64,000 nt of DNA from Owenia fusiformis (taxonomy: Eukaryota; Annelida; Polychaeta; Sabellida; Oweniidae), in the NCBI GenBank assembly GCA_903813345.2, contig CAIIXF020000008.1, forward strand, positions 19,884,822-19,948,821, in the 5' to 3' direction. Below are positions 1-12,265 of the stretch, one piece after another; the first letter of the stretch is position 1; the number at the start of each line of letters is the position of its first letter. The position numbers and the translations under genes are program-made. The notes below the pieces were generated by a model. It saw only the letters and a program-made list of their open reading frames with translations, had not been told where the DNA came from and did no database searches.

Positions 1-605
1 GGATTTCAATCATTTATTGGAGACAGTTTTTCTCGTGACACTGGACTGATAAGATATACTATAACGCAATTGCGCAATTTTGTCATTGGAGCATATAAAA
101 AGGAACTTCTTATAAGCTATGAATTCATTGTGTTACCATAAAGAGTGAATTTACATAAGTCTTGCATCAAATCTCTATTTTTAATTTTATGTATTTTTTT
201 TTTTCAATTCAATTCAATTTATTAAATTAAAAATCAATCATACAATGTTTCAAACAATACATGAAAAAACACCCCAGGGGGGAACATTTCATAATGACTA
301 TTTCAATAGTTATATACATGTAAATTTATAACATCATTTGAGAGAAAGATTGGAAGTTCAGTGGTGTGTATGTGAAGTTTTTAATACATTTTCTCATGAT
401 ATCAGTTTTTGTAAAAGTTCCCATTCTTCAATAGGTTGTTGGTTGAATCTTTGTGCTGAGCCCCATTAATACAGTATTCACTTTACAAAGCATTTATACT
501 TTCTGGATAGAGTAATAATATAATACATACTGGAGAAAACCAGGCTTGACGCAAGACTAGAATACATGGACAATGTAAGAAATACTGACTGTATATATTG
601 CTCAC

Positions 606-3600
606 CTGAGAGGGCTGCACATACTTGCCATCTGGCAGAGAAACAACCTTAAAATTATACAATACGTGAATCTTTATAATAATCCAAATAAAATTTCAAA
701 CAATAAAATTCTTAATTAAACAAAATGTGGCAATTGATCTTTTAGTTTATCACTGACTGAAAGTACATGTGCAATAATTGAATAACCATAGTACAACCAT
801 TGCTGTACATAATTCAAGGTTGAGCATTTTTGACAGGGAAGAAAGAATGCACCAGCATTAAATTCAGGGGTATTATTTGAGATTATAGAACAAATGTGAA
901 CAGTGTAAATTCACCTGTTCTAAATAAAATCACCTGTAATGTGTTGCATGAGTTGCACTGGAAGGCAAGACGGGTACATAAAGGCTTGATGTTCCCAACT
1001 CTCACTACTGTGCCTTTTACTGATACAAACTTGCCTACAATGAAAACAACAATGATTCAGTTTTTATTCTCATATAATTGCCTTTGGACACCCCTAAATG
1101 CATTTTCTGTGTCATGTATTTTCTAATCTTCAAGTTAGAAACCATTATGTAACTAATTCAACTTTCAGTACATTATATAAGACCCACAATTAAATAAATG
1201 ACAAGACAACTACACTTATGAGATGGCCCAGATGATGTAATTCGGCTGGATTTCCACCTACCCACCATGCTGGGTTTGATTTTAATTCTTAATTTTTCTC
1301 AAATTCAACATTTGGGATATCCCTACACTTACCATAATAATTAGCTTTGAGATTTTTAAGAGCAACTATTGGTTCATAGTTGACCATCCTTGCATGAACT
1401 AATGACAAATGGTATGGTTCATGCTCAATAGGTGGCTCTGCTCTTGAAGGTTGCACACCAGGGGTCCCTACTATAGATGGAGTCATACAGTCTGCTGCTT
1501 CTTTGGCTTCATGTTCAAATTCTTTGATCATCATCTGAAAGAGATCTCTATAATTCAAGTTAATGTTAAGGAAGGGACCCTATGGAAATTCTGAGAGTAT
1601 CCCTATTACACCTTAGAACACAATGTTTCCAAATAGAATGTAAAAGTGAGATCCTGGGCCCGGGAACATGTATGAAAAATCGAGTCAAGTTCCCTTAGCA
1701 ATAAGAAATGAGTGAGAATATCAAGACAGTGAGAGTCGATTGTTCAGTATTTTAATATAATGATTGCGCTGATTCTCCAGACTTTCCAATTCTTGATATT
1801 TTCTATCTCAAAACACTGACACCCCTCCTACTTCTCATAGAGGAGTTTACTCGGCTTTAGTCGAGTGTCTTTTTTACTTGACATGAACTTTTTAAAAGGG
1901 CATACCTGATGCATAGCAAGGCCAAGACAACTAAGTATTGTTTCAGGCATGGATTTCATTTCTGCTTTAAAGTTAGGAAGACCTTCTGCAATCACTAAAA
2001 TAAAACATGAAATTAATTTCAACTTGGTTAAATCATTTCCCAACTTTTACTAAAATAGACCAGTAAAACATGCAGAACTATGGTATTTTGATTAACAAAT
2101 ATTTAAAATGAAACACATCTTTTACTCTAAATCTTTTGTATAAGCAACAAATTATGAAAAATACCCCTTTGCTCACTAGATGAGAGTAATCACTTAAGAT
2201 TTTTAAGGGCTTACTCTGATCATTCATCAGGTCCTTAAAACTAACTGTGAAGCATTTTCTGGTCTCAATGTCACGCTGAAATGATAAATGTTAACATGAG
2301 ATCATGCATTCGCATTCATTGATACAAATATATACATGTATGCCTCATCCAGTACCTCTCATTTAGTTTGTCTGTAAAATTACAATATGGAAGTTTTTGA
2401 CACCTGTCCTGGAACATTGTAATTATACAGCATGGCAAGCTTTTTCTAAAGTCCATGGGTAAAATGGAGAGGCATTGCACTGAATTCTAGTACATGGGAA
2501 TCTCATTAAAAAGGTGTTCAGGAATGTGTTTTATATCACAAATTTTCGATGGTCATGAGACAGAAATGGCAAAATATAGGACAAAATAACAGTTGTGAGG
2601 GGGAATATAATCAACATTTGTGACCTACATGTAAGTGTCGACACACGTGAATTGCATGGTAGTCAACTTGCCAGCTCAACAATTGTGGCCTACATGTAAG
2701 TGTCGGCACACATGAATTGCATGGTAGTCAACTTGCCAGCTCAAGTATTTCAAATTATGATTTGATATACTACCTAATTGTCAGCTCTAGTATTTTAAAT
2801 CATGACTTATTATCTGCCAGGTCACTCTACACTCTACTATTATCCTTCACTGCTAATGCGAACATCCTTTTCATTGTCTGCTCAGGAACTGCTTTACTTA
2901 AGCAGGCAATATTATTTGTGCAGAAAATTGACAATCTGACAGGAAGAATCGACATTTTGGAACACTAAGCAAGGGATCTGGTCAAGCATTAGGATTTAAA
3001 AAGAAATATACATTTTATGAATGGAGGCGTGGAGGGTCAACACCTCACAGGTTTTTATCAGCTGAAAGACTATTTCATTCATTTTAGAATAATGTCTTTC
3101 AATATAATATGTTTTAAGACAGTCACATCTTTGACAATAAGTATTTTCTCTCCATATAAAATATTAATACATGTACATTGTTTTCATCAAAATAATAAGT
3201 TTTCATCCATGTGAGGTCCCCAGGATAATAAAACTCAATTCAACTTTCCATGGATTAGGACTCTACTTCAGTAAATTTTCCAAAATGTCGGACTTGTTTT
3301 CTTAAAAGAGGATCTTTCTTTTTCCCATTTTTATTGTATAAACAGATTACACTTGAATACATTCCAAAAAGTCTTATTTGGAAGATATGACATTTGAGTG
3401 ACCAAAATTAGGCTGAAAACAATGGATAGCACGAGTTTTCTCCAAGGGAAAATGATATGGCAGATGTTGTTTCAAAATTTTAATGCCATTCCTCTTTCAG
3501 AAATTACCGGGACTTTTGATTGGTAAAAAAAGAAAGGAGAGGTCCTCTTTCTAGAAAATAAGTCTGATATTATTAGGAAAATGTGGCAAGATGGGGTCCT

Positions 3601-5505
3601 TAAGGGAAGGCATCAAAAGTTCAATGTCTGATAGGAAACTAAATAAATCTAGTTTTGAGTTGGACCCCTCCCCCCTCCCCCTCAAAACTAAATACAATGA
3701 AAGTTGATCGCAGACTTTTCACATGTTTTAGCGACTCAATTTGGACTTTCATGGGGCCAGTACTATAACTTATTTATGATTCTTAAAACATGTGCCAACA
3801 ACAATAGGCATAATATTCCATGTTGCATGCATCTTGGTGAAGATTAGGCATCTGGTAAAGTCTTTATTTTTAAACCATTCCAAGGCATTTCGAGTTGAAA
3901 TTGCAAAAAAATTAAATGTTGAAATTTGTCGGATAGCAAACTGAAATAACTTTGACCCCCTCCCCCCCAAACTAGATTTATTTAGTTTTCTATCAGACAT
4001 TGATCTTTTGATGCCTCCCCTAAGATGATTTTTGAGCGTTGGAGTGATGTTTTTTTATCCTGATAACATTACTTCAGATTTTGATAAAAATGTTGTATGC
4101 CATTCAACCAAGTATTGACATTTTGACCAAACCCCTGTACTAAAATATAGCTCAATTCCAACACTTTGCCTTTAAAAATTGCCTATTAGGTAATTACAAA
4201 TTGATTCTAATAAAGACTCCATTCTTGAATTACTGCTGGCATTAGGTAATTACAAATCCAGAGCCTGACAAATTGAGTCTGACAGGTTATTTTGTACTTA
4301 CAAAGTTAAAAAGTGCTTTCCATGTCTGCATATATTTCTCAAACACCTTTACCCTTTGCACAGTGGGAGACATGTCTGAATGAGCTGCAAATAAACAATA
4401 GAAATTAATTGAGATTAAAGAACTGTTAAGTTCTGCAATTTTTATTCAAAATATCAAGTACTGACATTTTTTAATTCATGATTAATCAATTGAATGTTTG
4501 TACATTTATATAGTATTTTTATATATTTTCACAAAATTCAAGCATACCATATTCTCTCTGATAAGCACACCATTCCAACGAGCGCACATGCGACTTATAT
4601 GATGAATGTGGTCTCAAGAAAACATGTTTACACAACAAGATATTGTTTGATGATTATATTGAATGCAGAGAAAGAAATACAGGAGGTGTAGAGTATGTAA
4701 ACCTTAGTGATACCATCTAAAAAGATTATAGATGATGTTTTTTTCTAAATTTTTGTAAGTGCGCTTAGGTAAATTTCAGTTTGGGGAGAGCACTGTGCGC
4801 TCATTAGAGAGAATGTGACATATGTCATTGAAACACAGTGTTATGATATTCAAATTGTCTTTCAATATGTTCTTTTATTATGTGATAGAGGAATGCCACC
4901 CTAATATATCCTATATAGCCACTGATGTAAAGCTGTCTTATACCTTCATTTGGAAAATACAGGTCCCATCCTCTATATTGACAATTGCTGTCAATCTTGG
5001 TCTGTACGAGTCTAGGTCGCTGAGTGGCTATGGTGTTGCTTTTACCTAGAATGATTAGAAATACATCTTCAGCCACATTCCATGGTCCAAACTCAAACAG
5101 GAAAATACTCTCAACTCCCAGTCTTATAATCTGAATGATAATACTGCCCAAATATAAAAACAAACTCAAACTTCTGATCAAGAATGTATTTCCTAAATGC
5201 AGATTAGCAAAATTGATCATTAATGGCCTTTAGGAAATGACCAAAGTTACTATAATGGATTAGCATAATACAAAATTACCTTGATATCCTCTATAATTGC
5301 CTCTTCCTCTCCAAGAACCACGCCCTCCTCTCCAGGAGCCACGGCCACCTTGGTTGTACCCCTGACCACCTTGGTTGTAGCCACGCCCACCTTGGTTGTA
5401 GCCACGCCAACCTTGGTTGTAGCCATGCCCACCTTGGTTATAGCCATGCCCAGATTGGTTGTAACCACGCCTACTCCCACCACTTTGATAGCCAGGCTGG
5501 TCCAT
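606..5505 (-). CDS. MCM8: MCM8 DNA helicase, N-terminal half (3' part beyond left edge)
   Basis: MCM8 is an AAA+ helicase subunit that pairs with MCM9 in homologous recombination and meiotic repair in the nucleus. Exons joined by GT-AG borders and unbroken frame are 5505-5280, 5045-4944, 4384-4302, 2275-2215, 1994-1906, 1534-1333, 1034-934 and 647-606. The spliced reading contains RGWDLYFPNE, FEKYMQTWKALFNF, SMPETILSCLGLAMHQ, HARMVNYEPIVALKNLKANY and KGTVVRVGNIKPLCTRLAFQ, which follow the human MCM8 order closely (KGWKLYFSE, NYEPLTQLKNVRANYYGK, RGTVVRVSNIKPLCTKMAF). The last piece, SLPDGKYVQPSQ, enters the OB/zinc region (a CNSC half of the zinc site is visible). The AAA+ core is not in the window. 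The N-terminus is a Gly/Tyr/Arg-rich tail with six GYNQ repeats. I chose the ATG at 5503-5505 because a splice-acceptor-like TTTTTTAAG lies just upstream; an in-frame ATG at 5563-5565 is the alternative. Family assignment is firm; exon 1 start and the exon after 606 are less certain. Confidence 0.9.
2618..2745. repeat. Tandem duplication, about 69 bp x 2, in MCM8 intron
   Basis: The block containing CCTACATGTAAGTGTCG and GGTAGTCAACTTGCCAGCTC occurs twice head to tail with a few substitutions. It lies in the long intron between the 4302 and 2275 exon borders. Confidence 0.85.
3603..4022. mobile_element. Fold-back (MITE-like) element in MCM8 intron
   Basis: The left end reads GGCATCAAAAGTTCAATGTC and the right end carries its inverse, GACATTGATCTTTTGATGCC. 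Beyond that, the arms share CTAAATAAATCTAGTTT and a C-rich run. The two arms face each other around a centre near 3810. No transposase is visible, and I could not define a target-site duplication. Confidence 0.7.
4551..4814. mobile_element. Short inverted-repeat element (MITE) in MCM8 intron
   Basis: The left end ATTCTCTCTGATAAGC and the right end GCTCATTAGAGAGAAT are imperfect inverted repeats. GAGCGCAC/GTGCGCTC-type words recur inside. It is about 264 bp long, has no coding potential and sits between MCM8 exons 2 and 3. Confidence 0.6.
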
Positions 5506-5565
5506 CCTATCTCTCCTTTTCAAGTTGTATTGGGTAACATTCCTTAAAAAATTAGAAAATGCCAT

Positions 5566-6241
5566 AATTTCATTATGCTTATGGCTGGAAGGCCTTAAAA
5601 CTTTTTAGTACAAATTCTTTAAAACAGAAAAACACATTTTGCAATGTGGATTGTTATCTTGGCAATCCTTACTTCTGTACATAAATAGAAGAGGGGAAAT
5701 ATAAATAAGGTAATTTTAAATTAGATATATAATTGATGCAAACTTTCAGGAAACAAACAGTACAAAGATGTATCTGGAATAAACCCAAATGTCAAATGAA
5801 ACTTAAAAAGAGATAAGATCATATTTAAGTGAAGGAATTGAAAAACTAAATTAAGTATATATTTCAGTTTCAGTTTTGTCTTCACTGTTGAGCACTCAAG
5901 GAATGTGATATTTTATCAGTCTAGTTTTATATACTATTACTAATGAATAGCACCAATATAAAATCCATATAGAAATAAATATGACATATAAGAGGCCCAA
6001 AGAGAATATTACTAATACTGTAAAAGAGTAGCAGAGTCTTCATTAAAACAATATTATGATAACGAGGCATTAACATGCAAAATGTCATCACCTGTCATTT
6101 GTCATATGTCACCATTTCTGGTTTTTGTTCATTAAAGTCATCAACTTTTCTATTTCACTATATAAGACATGCTCGTAATGTTCCTATATCAGCTCATCTG
6201 TTGTAGAGATAACTGTCATTAAGTGTGATGGATATCAAGTA
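5566..6241. other. Intergenic, upstream of MCM8
   Basis: No open frame with family resemblance is visible. This stretch would hold the MCM8 promoter, but I see no clear TATA box or other motif to place it. Confidence 0.5.
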
Positions 6242-6418
6242 CAGTAAAACCTGTCTAATCCAAACACCATTGGGACCAGCCAAAACAGTTAGGATAAGCA
6301 GAATTCAGATTTTCTTATCTTATTATGTAAGTCAACGGGAGATAAACATTGGGCCTGAGAAAGTGTTCAGATTGACAAGTGTTTGGATAAGAGGTGTTCA
6401 GATACACCAGTTTCACTG
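6242..6418. mobile_element. pogo/Tigger-like MITE with TA duplication
   Basis: The left end begins CAGTAAAACCTGTCTAATCC and the right end finishes in its imperfect inverse, ending TTTCACTG. Both ends are bordered by TA (6240-6241 and 6419-6420), the target duplication typical of Tc1/mariner/pogo elements. The phrase CCATTGGGACC near the left end is typical of Tigger-like termini. At 177 bp it is non-autonomous. Confidence 0.75.
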
Positions 6419-7086
6419 TAATTAGCATAATGAACATACCTTTCACAATAGGCATTGTATTCTATTGTCACTGCAATTAGATATTAACACAGACTTAGGT
6501 GATATCTCCACAAATTAACTGGTCCCTAATGAGATGAAATATCAGGTGAGATGAAATATCTCTACAACTAAAGTCGGGGCTCTCTTGCATCACTAAATCT
6601 AACCCCCCCCCCCCCCCATAGTACCATGACATCTCATGGCTGAGAAGAAATGAAATACCATGGTTTATCATGATGTCATTTTACAGGATCAATTTATAAT
6701 TTAGAAATATTTTTTTTTCTTATTTATCTATTGAGGAAACCTATACTGTAGTTTAATTCAATTAAATGTCATTATTCACATTCTTGGATTTGAACTAATC
6801 TAATAGATCAAAAATATTCTGGAAATTGCAAATCGTTGCCAAATCAAATGAAACTACACTGTACAGACTAAGAGCTAATAATAAAACTAATAAATCTATA
6901 AGGTCATAATTATTGTAAATATTTGTTAATACTTGGATTCCCCAGGTCATGCAAAATCAAATTAAAGATCACAAGAAATGTTAAGCACTACTTGAATCTT
7001 AGCCATTATTTACTGAACCAGACAGCCCTAGCATGGATATTTAGAAGGGGTAAGGGAGGAAGGAATATTATGTAACTGCAGTATGA

Positions 7087-7145
7087 AATACATGATGTGT
7101 CTTGAATCAGATTGATCATGATGTGTCTTGAATCAGATTGATCAT
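7087..7145. repeat. 28-bp perfect tandem duplication
   Basis: The word ATGATGTGTCTTGAATCAGA, followed by TTGATC, is repeated twice in direct succession. Confidence 0.85.
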
Positions 7146-7847
7146 GTTGCTTGTCTGTTAAGTGGAACATTTTTTGAAAACTGATGAGGTGATTTGGCTA
7201 ATATTACAATAAGTCAAATAAAAATAAAAACATTTCTAGAATTTCTATAAAGGCTAGATATAATGTATTTACATGCAAAATGTCACCACCTGCAATTTGT
7301 AACATGCACCGACCAACAAACACCAAACACTGTCCACCAAAAAGTCAGAGACTATGACAATATGTCACCACTTTTGGTGAAGACATAATAAGCTTTGACC
7401 AGGCAGGAGCCTCTAAATGAACATTTTGGTTTTGTTGATACCGCCTTATCTCTGCTAATTGTGAAATGTTTCTCAAACATTGTAAACTGTTCTGAATATG
7501 AATATTGGAGTTATTACCCTTTCCATCTATTTGACTTCGCTTTTCAAATGAGAGCTAAGAACTAAATTCTGCGCTCAGGATATGTGTTTGCTGATGGCCA
7601 GAAATAGACATATCAAATAAGTTTCTAAATCACCATCATGTGCAGTTGAACATGTTGAATACAATACTATTGATGATATGTTGCAGGAATGAATGATTAA
7701 TTTCAATATTTGATACATTTTAGCTTCTATAAAAGAATAGTGATGAACCTGACACAATGTAGTTGCAATGCCAAACAATACCACCAGTTATTGGAAGTTG
7801 TATGAATTTGTTGAAACACTGAACACCAACCACCGAACACCATCAAC

Positions 7848-7960
7848 AAAAAAGTTGGAGACATATGCAAAATGATAAACGTTCTCAAACATGGTTGCAT
7901 ATATAATTTGTGAACATAACATGTTCATCATTTTGCATATTTCTCCAACTTTTTTGTTAC
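7848..7960. repeat. Palindromic repeat fragment
   Basis: AAAAAAGTTGGAGACATATG and CATATTTCTCCAACTTTTTT face each other around about 60 bp, so the segment can form a stem. Related words (TTACATGCAAAATGTCACCA and similar) recur near 6075 and 7268, pointing to a dispersed family. Confidence 0.6.
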
Positions 7961-8453
7961 ATAGTAAAATACATTAGATTACTTAATGTGAAGAGTTTAA
8001 AGGGTCCGTGAATATTTTCAGGAATACTTTTTCTTTTCTGAATAAAAACATGATATTCAATATGTAAGGATTATTCAAGTTTAACAAATAGACACCTTTT
8101 TTGTAACCTGTATCAGCAATAATGTGAATTTCAATCTCAAAATAACACTTAGATTTTAAACCATCCAGCTATACAAATTTTTATTATCAACATATCAACA
8201 CCTTTTACATAGGAATCTGAATCTGGTATTTGGAAAAAAATAAAACCTCCCAATGTAAAAATATCAGAGTGCCAAAAACAAAACCATTGAAGAAGTTGCT
8301 AGAGCCAACAATCATCTAGAAAACTAGAAAGGTATTTTCTCAATTATTTTTTCAGTACTTTAGAACTGACAGTTTAGTTAAGTCAATCTATTTCAAGTTA
8401 GATCTGAACTTAAGGATTCTTTTGTTATTTTCATGGTAATATTAAATTAAATA

Positions 8454-8828
8454 CTGTACTCCGGGTATTGTTCGCGTGCAATTTAATTTCACCTTGTTGG
8501 CGAATGTAGTAAAATCGCGAATATTTATCAGTTCCTACCAATTGAAGTTGAAAAAGCCATTCAAGAATATTTAAATAAATGCCCTAAACGTGGGAAATAC
8601 ACACATTTTTCAGATTCTGAACAGGCTAAAAAAGCCAGATATGCATTGATTCACGGTAATTGGAAGGTGTCTAAGAAATTCCTATGTCATCAACTCAAAT
8701 CCGCAAAATTAAATAGCCGCGAAAGTGCAATTTTGAAAAATCGCAAATCCGCAAAATTAAATAGCCACGAAATTGCAATTTTGAAAAATCGCGAAATTTT
8801 ATAGCGTCAAAATTTACCAGGAGTACAG
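8454..8828. mobile_element. TIR element with TA duplication carrying a coding fragment
   Basis: The left end CTGTACTCCGGGTA and right end TACCAGGAGTACAG are near-perfect inverted termini, each bordered by TA (8452-8453 and 8829-8830). Inside are two head-to-tail copies (about 8695-8800) of a block with CCGCAAAATTAAATAGC and GCAATTTTGAAAAATCGC. Bivalve genomes commonly carry repeats of this kind rich in GCGAA/AATTTCGCG words; that is general knowledge, not a search. The element also holds the open frame listed at 8532. Confidence 0.65.
8532..8803 (+). pseudogene. Helix-turn-helix-like transposase/integrase fragment
   Basis: A frame open from 8532 to the TAG at 8801-8803 reads VEKAIQEYLNKCPKRGKY, then THFSDSEQAKKARYALIHGN, then WKVSKKF. 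The pattern Y-x-S-D-x-E/Q-x-A-K-x-x-x-Y-A-x-x-x-G-N-x-x-x-x-x-x-F resembles the helix-turn-helix start of integrase/KRAB-like transposon proteins common in invertebrate genomes. It starts right after TTATCAG, an acceptor-like sequence, has no ATG, and runs on into the tandem repeats, where it encodes repetitive residues. It looks like a captured exon fragment. Family resemblance is from memory and moderate. Confidence 0.45.
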
Positions 8829-9011
8829 TACACTGTATGTAATATTGTTCACTGTTCAATCATCTCCCTGGGCCTCAAGTGCATCAAATACATGTCTATG
8901 ATTACTAAGCAATCACAGTTCATGGATTCAAATAAAACATTTAAAACATTATCTTCAAGGAATCATCATATTTCTAGCTCAGATACAGCAGTTCTAACTG
9001 TTCTATAGGCA

Positions 9012-11129
9012 TCATTGTTTGTCTTCAGCAGATGCATCAATACTTTGATTTTTGGTAGAAGCTGAGGTGGGCACAGTGTATTTTTTCAAAAATCTCTTGA
9101 CCTTGCTTGCATCAAACCACTTTTTCCCATTTGCATATCGACACAATCCCTTAAACCCATCAAGAATGTAAGGGTGATGAATATGCTCAGAGAAACCATC
9201 ATCTTTGATAAACTCAGCAAGAGGTAGTTTCTCAATGAAACCTCCTTTCATGTACATTGTTTTCAATCTCAACTCATTAAGATCAAGATTGGTTGGAAAA
9301 CTTGGCAAGATTGTATATGAGCTACCCCTCCTCTTTGATTCGAGATCATTCCGTAGTCGATATTCCACATGGAGTTCATGATCCCCAATCAAAGTTTGAT
9401 ACCATTCGCCTAGTTTTGAGCTATCCAAAGGATCCTTTTCAGGCAGCTTAAAGTGATCTTCTTGATTTAATGGTAGACTTGTCAGCTCGGGAAGAGTGAC
9501 TTCATTTGGGTACATTTCCCAAGTTGATGGTTTCAGTGCTGTGTTGCACACCCAGGTGTTATAATTATCCATAACAACTATGATCCCACTATGCACATAC
9601 TGTAATTCGTACATGACAAGTCTCACGTCTTTAGTACCAATTTTTTTGCATGTGTAAAAAGACGTTCCAGTATCTTCATCACTGTTGTAGTCATAAAATA
9701 CAGCTTTATACTGTCCTAAACTCTGGCTAGCACCCTGATCTTGTGCATGTTGGACACACACTACATAAACATGTCCATTGTGCTGAATCCAAGAGCCTCT
9801 GTCTTGAATGTAAGCAGGATCCTTCAGGGTGAGCCGTACCTCCCATTTCTGACTCTGTGCATTCCAAACTGAGAAATTTGCTTTCAGTTTCGTTTCACCA
9901 TTTTGAGGGGATAGAGACTTTACTAGACAGCATATCTTTTGATTGCAAACAGTCACAAAAATAACTGTTGATTCTTGTACTTCATCAAAAGTGGCATACA
10001 CTGACATATTGCCTGATTCTAAATTTAGGCTCATCACTTTTCCTTCAGGTATCAGTTCAGAGTTTTCACTTGGATAAATCCTTTTCTTACGGAAGAAATA
10101 AACATTTTGTTCCGTCATGCCAATAAAGTACTCAAAGTTTGACATTAGAGACTTGTTGATATCCATGTAATGTTTCCGATACTCATGCCAGGCGTTGGTT
10201 GTAGGACTATAGATAACCATGCGACGTGGTAATCCGCAGAACGCAATGAGATACTCGTTTGATTTTTTAGAGATTTCATCACTGCCTAAAAAACTCTGTA
10301 ATCGTGTTTCCATTTCTGTTAAAAAGGTGGAAAAGTATTGCTTCTCCATCCTCTTTTCCTCAGGCATGTCACACCAAACTTCTGTAAAACAAGTCTCCAA
10401 ACACTTGCCACAACCAGACACATCAGAATATAAACGATCAGATATGATGTTCCAAAGAGAGCTGAAATGATCAACTCTCTCATCAGGGCTGTACCTACTC
10501 CATCTGCATAACAATGTGATGAGATGTTTTGCACTGCATAGCTGTATCATCTCCGTGTTGCTAAGTAACCTCTTAAGATAATCATAAGGTACACTTAGTA
10601 TCTCATTTCTTAAGATAACATCTTGAAATTTTGATTTCATGACCTTTTCAGCAATTGTATACAAATCTGTCAAATTGTACATCTCAGAGAGACAATAAGT
10701 TCGGATACATGTATCGATGGTGAGATTTGAAAGCAAGTATTGCTCGCAGAATTTCTGAGCATCGTCCAATAGGAAGAACGTTGCACACTGGACCAAGCCC
10801 TCAATATTCTCATCAGTAATCAACAACTTTCCGCTATAGATGAAATCTAGGATAGCATTTAGGACATCTTTGCTGGAAACACTACCACTAAGGTCAACCT
10901 CTCCTTGATTTTCTTCAAAGTTTCCAAGGAACATACGCTCAAAGTACTTGGATGAAGATACCAAGATGCATTTATGAGCGTGTACGAAGTCATCTCCGAT
11001 CTTAAGCTTGATGTCACACATGCTGCCATCTTTTCTCTGTTTTATGAGACTTGCAAGGAGTTTATTAGCACGTGTTTTCTCCCCACTGTCCTCAATTTGT
11101 AATGATGATAATTCAACCAAGTTTTGCAT
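9012..11129 (-). CDS. BTB-BACK (kelch-like family) protein, 705 aa, single coding exon
   Basis: Proteins of this class are usually substrate adaptors of Cullin-3 ubiquitin ligases: BTB binds Cul3 and the C-terminal region recruits substrate. The BTB domain spans about residues 33-140 (DGSMCDIKLKIGDDFVHAHK, LVSSSKYFERMFLGNFEEN). BACK follows at about 145-245 (LSEMYNLTDLYTIAEKVMKS). The C-terminal ~450 residues carry only weak kelch-like blades, for example YLIAFCGLPRRMVIYSPTTN-AW at about 293, WNAQSQKWEVR and VYVVCVQHA; the diagnostic GG pairs are mostly missing. At 705 aa it is longer than the ~600 aa usual for KLHL proteins. The ATG lies just after a stretch without an in-frame alternative, and the coding region has no intron. 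Orthology to a named KLHL gene cannot be decided here. Confidence 0.88.
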   Translation of the reverse strand: MQNLVELSSLQIEDSGEKTRANKLLASLIKQRKDGSMCDIKLKIGDDFVHAHKCILVSSSKYFERMFLGNFEENQGEVDLSGSVSSKDVLNAILDFIYSGKLLITDENIEGLVQCATFFLLDDAQKFCEQYLLSNLTIDTCIRTYCLSEMYNLTDLYTIAEKVMKSKFQDVILRNEILSVPYDYLKRLLSNTEMIQLCSAKHLITLLCRWSRYSPDERVDHFSSLWNIISDRLYSDVSGCGKCLETCFTEVWCDMPEEKRMEKQYFSTFLTEMETRLQSFLGSDEISKKSNEYLIAFCGLPRRMVIYSPTTNAWHEYRKHYMDINKSLMSNFEYFIGMTEQNVYFFRKKRIYPSENSELIPEGKVMSLNLESGNMSVYATFDEVQESTVIFVTVCNQKICCLVKSLSPQNGETKLKANFSVWNAQSQKWEVRLTLKDPAYIQDRGSWIQHNGHVYVVCVQHAQDQGASQSLGQYKAVFYDYNSDEDTGTSFYTCKKIGTKDVRLVMYELQYVHSGIIVVMDNYNTWVCNTALKPSTWEMYPNEVTLPELTSLPLNQEDHFKLPEKDPLDSSKLGEWYQTLIGDHELHVEYRLRNDLESKRRGSSYTILPSFPTNLDLNELRLKTMYMKGGFIEKLPLAEFIKDDGFSEHIHHPYILDGFKGLCRYANGKKWFDASKVKRFLKKYTVPTSASTKNQSIDASAEDKQ

Positions 11130-11927
11130 AGCGCATCTTCTCTAATTTTCGGATACTTTACTTTTGTAGTTACATGTAGTCAAGTAAACTATAATTTGCT
11201 CACCTGAAAATAAAGTCAACAATGTTAGAAAATTTAATGTAGTTATAAACATACAAGTTATGTAACAGTTCAAGGAAAAACTGAACCTCGTGCAGATTGC
11301 CTGAATCTATATAGATTGTCATCCCAGGGATGGGGAATTTGATTTACATGTGCCCAGGAATGGGGATTTTTGACTGAATCTGTTTCGTTCAGTATACGCT
11401 TAAGGATTCTCGGAATTTGCAAATGATCGGTATATTCAGTGGACTAAAGATCGCTCATATCAGTGCAGGAACAGAAGAAAATATCTCATCTTCACGTTGG
11501 GTATAGTTTCAGGGGTGGAATCGCCAAGAATAACCACTGGAGAGAGGAATTCTAGAATACTGAGCAATGTCTAGTTGGTTTGTCAAGCTTGTTTTCGCCC
11601 TCCATTCAGAAAAAAATGCACTCCCTCGTTCTACTTATATTTATAAGCTCGTCATAATTTAACTGATTTAATATAGATGATTAATTTAATTTAAAATTAA
11701 TTTTTGAAAAATTTTAAGTTCGAACAAATTTTAATTTTATCAATTTGCTATTAAAAGCCCATGATTTGATATAGATGAATAAAAGGGAGGGAGGTAGCCT
11801 ATTAAAGTAATACAAGAACACAAATGTGTACAAAATGTCCCCACCTATGGATGATCCCGTCAAATGGTTATCCTAAAAATGAGTAGACAAGACTTTACCG
11901 ACACAATTTGAGGACGGATAATCCAAA

Positions 11928-12190
11928 ATGGCCGACAATAAAAAAGTGATTATGAGATTTTGCAGATTTCTTTTTACAAAATTATCACATATAACTACTG
12001 TTAACAATAACATTGAGTTTTACAACAAAGTCCACCTGAAATTATTTATAAAGCTACTAAATAGTTTAACTATGAAAACTGAAAAACACCATTCAATATG
12101 ATACAAAGTATTATTGTGCGCTAACTTTTCTTAAAACATTCAAAATGGCTGACATGACTGAGCTAACTGAGAAAACTGCTGGACGTACGG

Positions 12191-12221
<31 letters not shown>

Positions 12222-12265
12222 GACGCACCTAGGCCGACAATATGGCCCCACACTATGTGGTGGGG
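11928..12265. repeat. Dispersed repeat ending in a (GGACAGAC)-type tract
   Basis: The segment with AAAATGGCCGACAATAAAAA, then CCACCTGAAATTATTTATAA-AGCTA, ends in a GGACAGACAGACGGACGG tract at 12181-12224. The same order of words occurs at 34930-35585, so this is a family present at least twice in the window. Confidence 0.7.

Noticed and set aside
530-600. Possible further MCM8 exon near 540-570 (minus)
   Set aside because: The frame after CAG does not give the expected zinc-region residues and no acceptor fits.
4825-5220. 131-codon minus frame as a separate gene
   Set aside because: Only 4944-5045 is a real exon (MCM8); the rest is intron read through.
5250-5547. Val/Thr-rich frames overlapping the Gly-rich exon
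   Set aside because: Other-frame shadows of the GYNQ repeats of MCM8.
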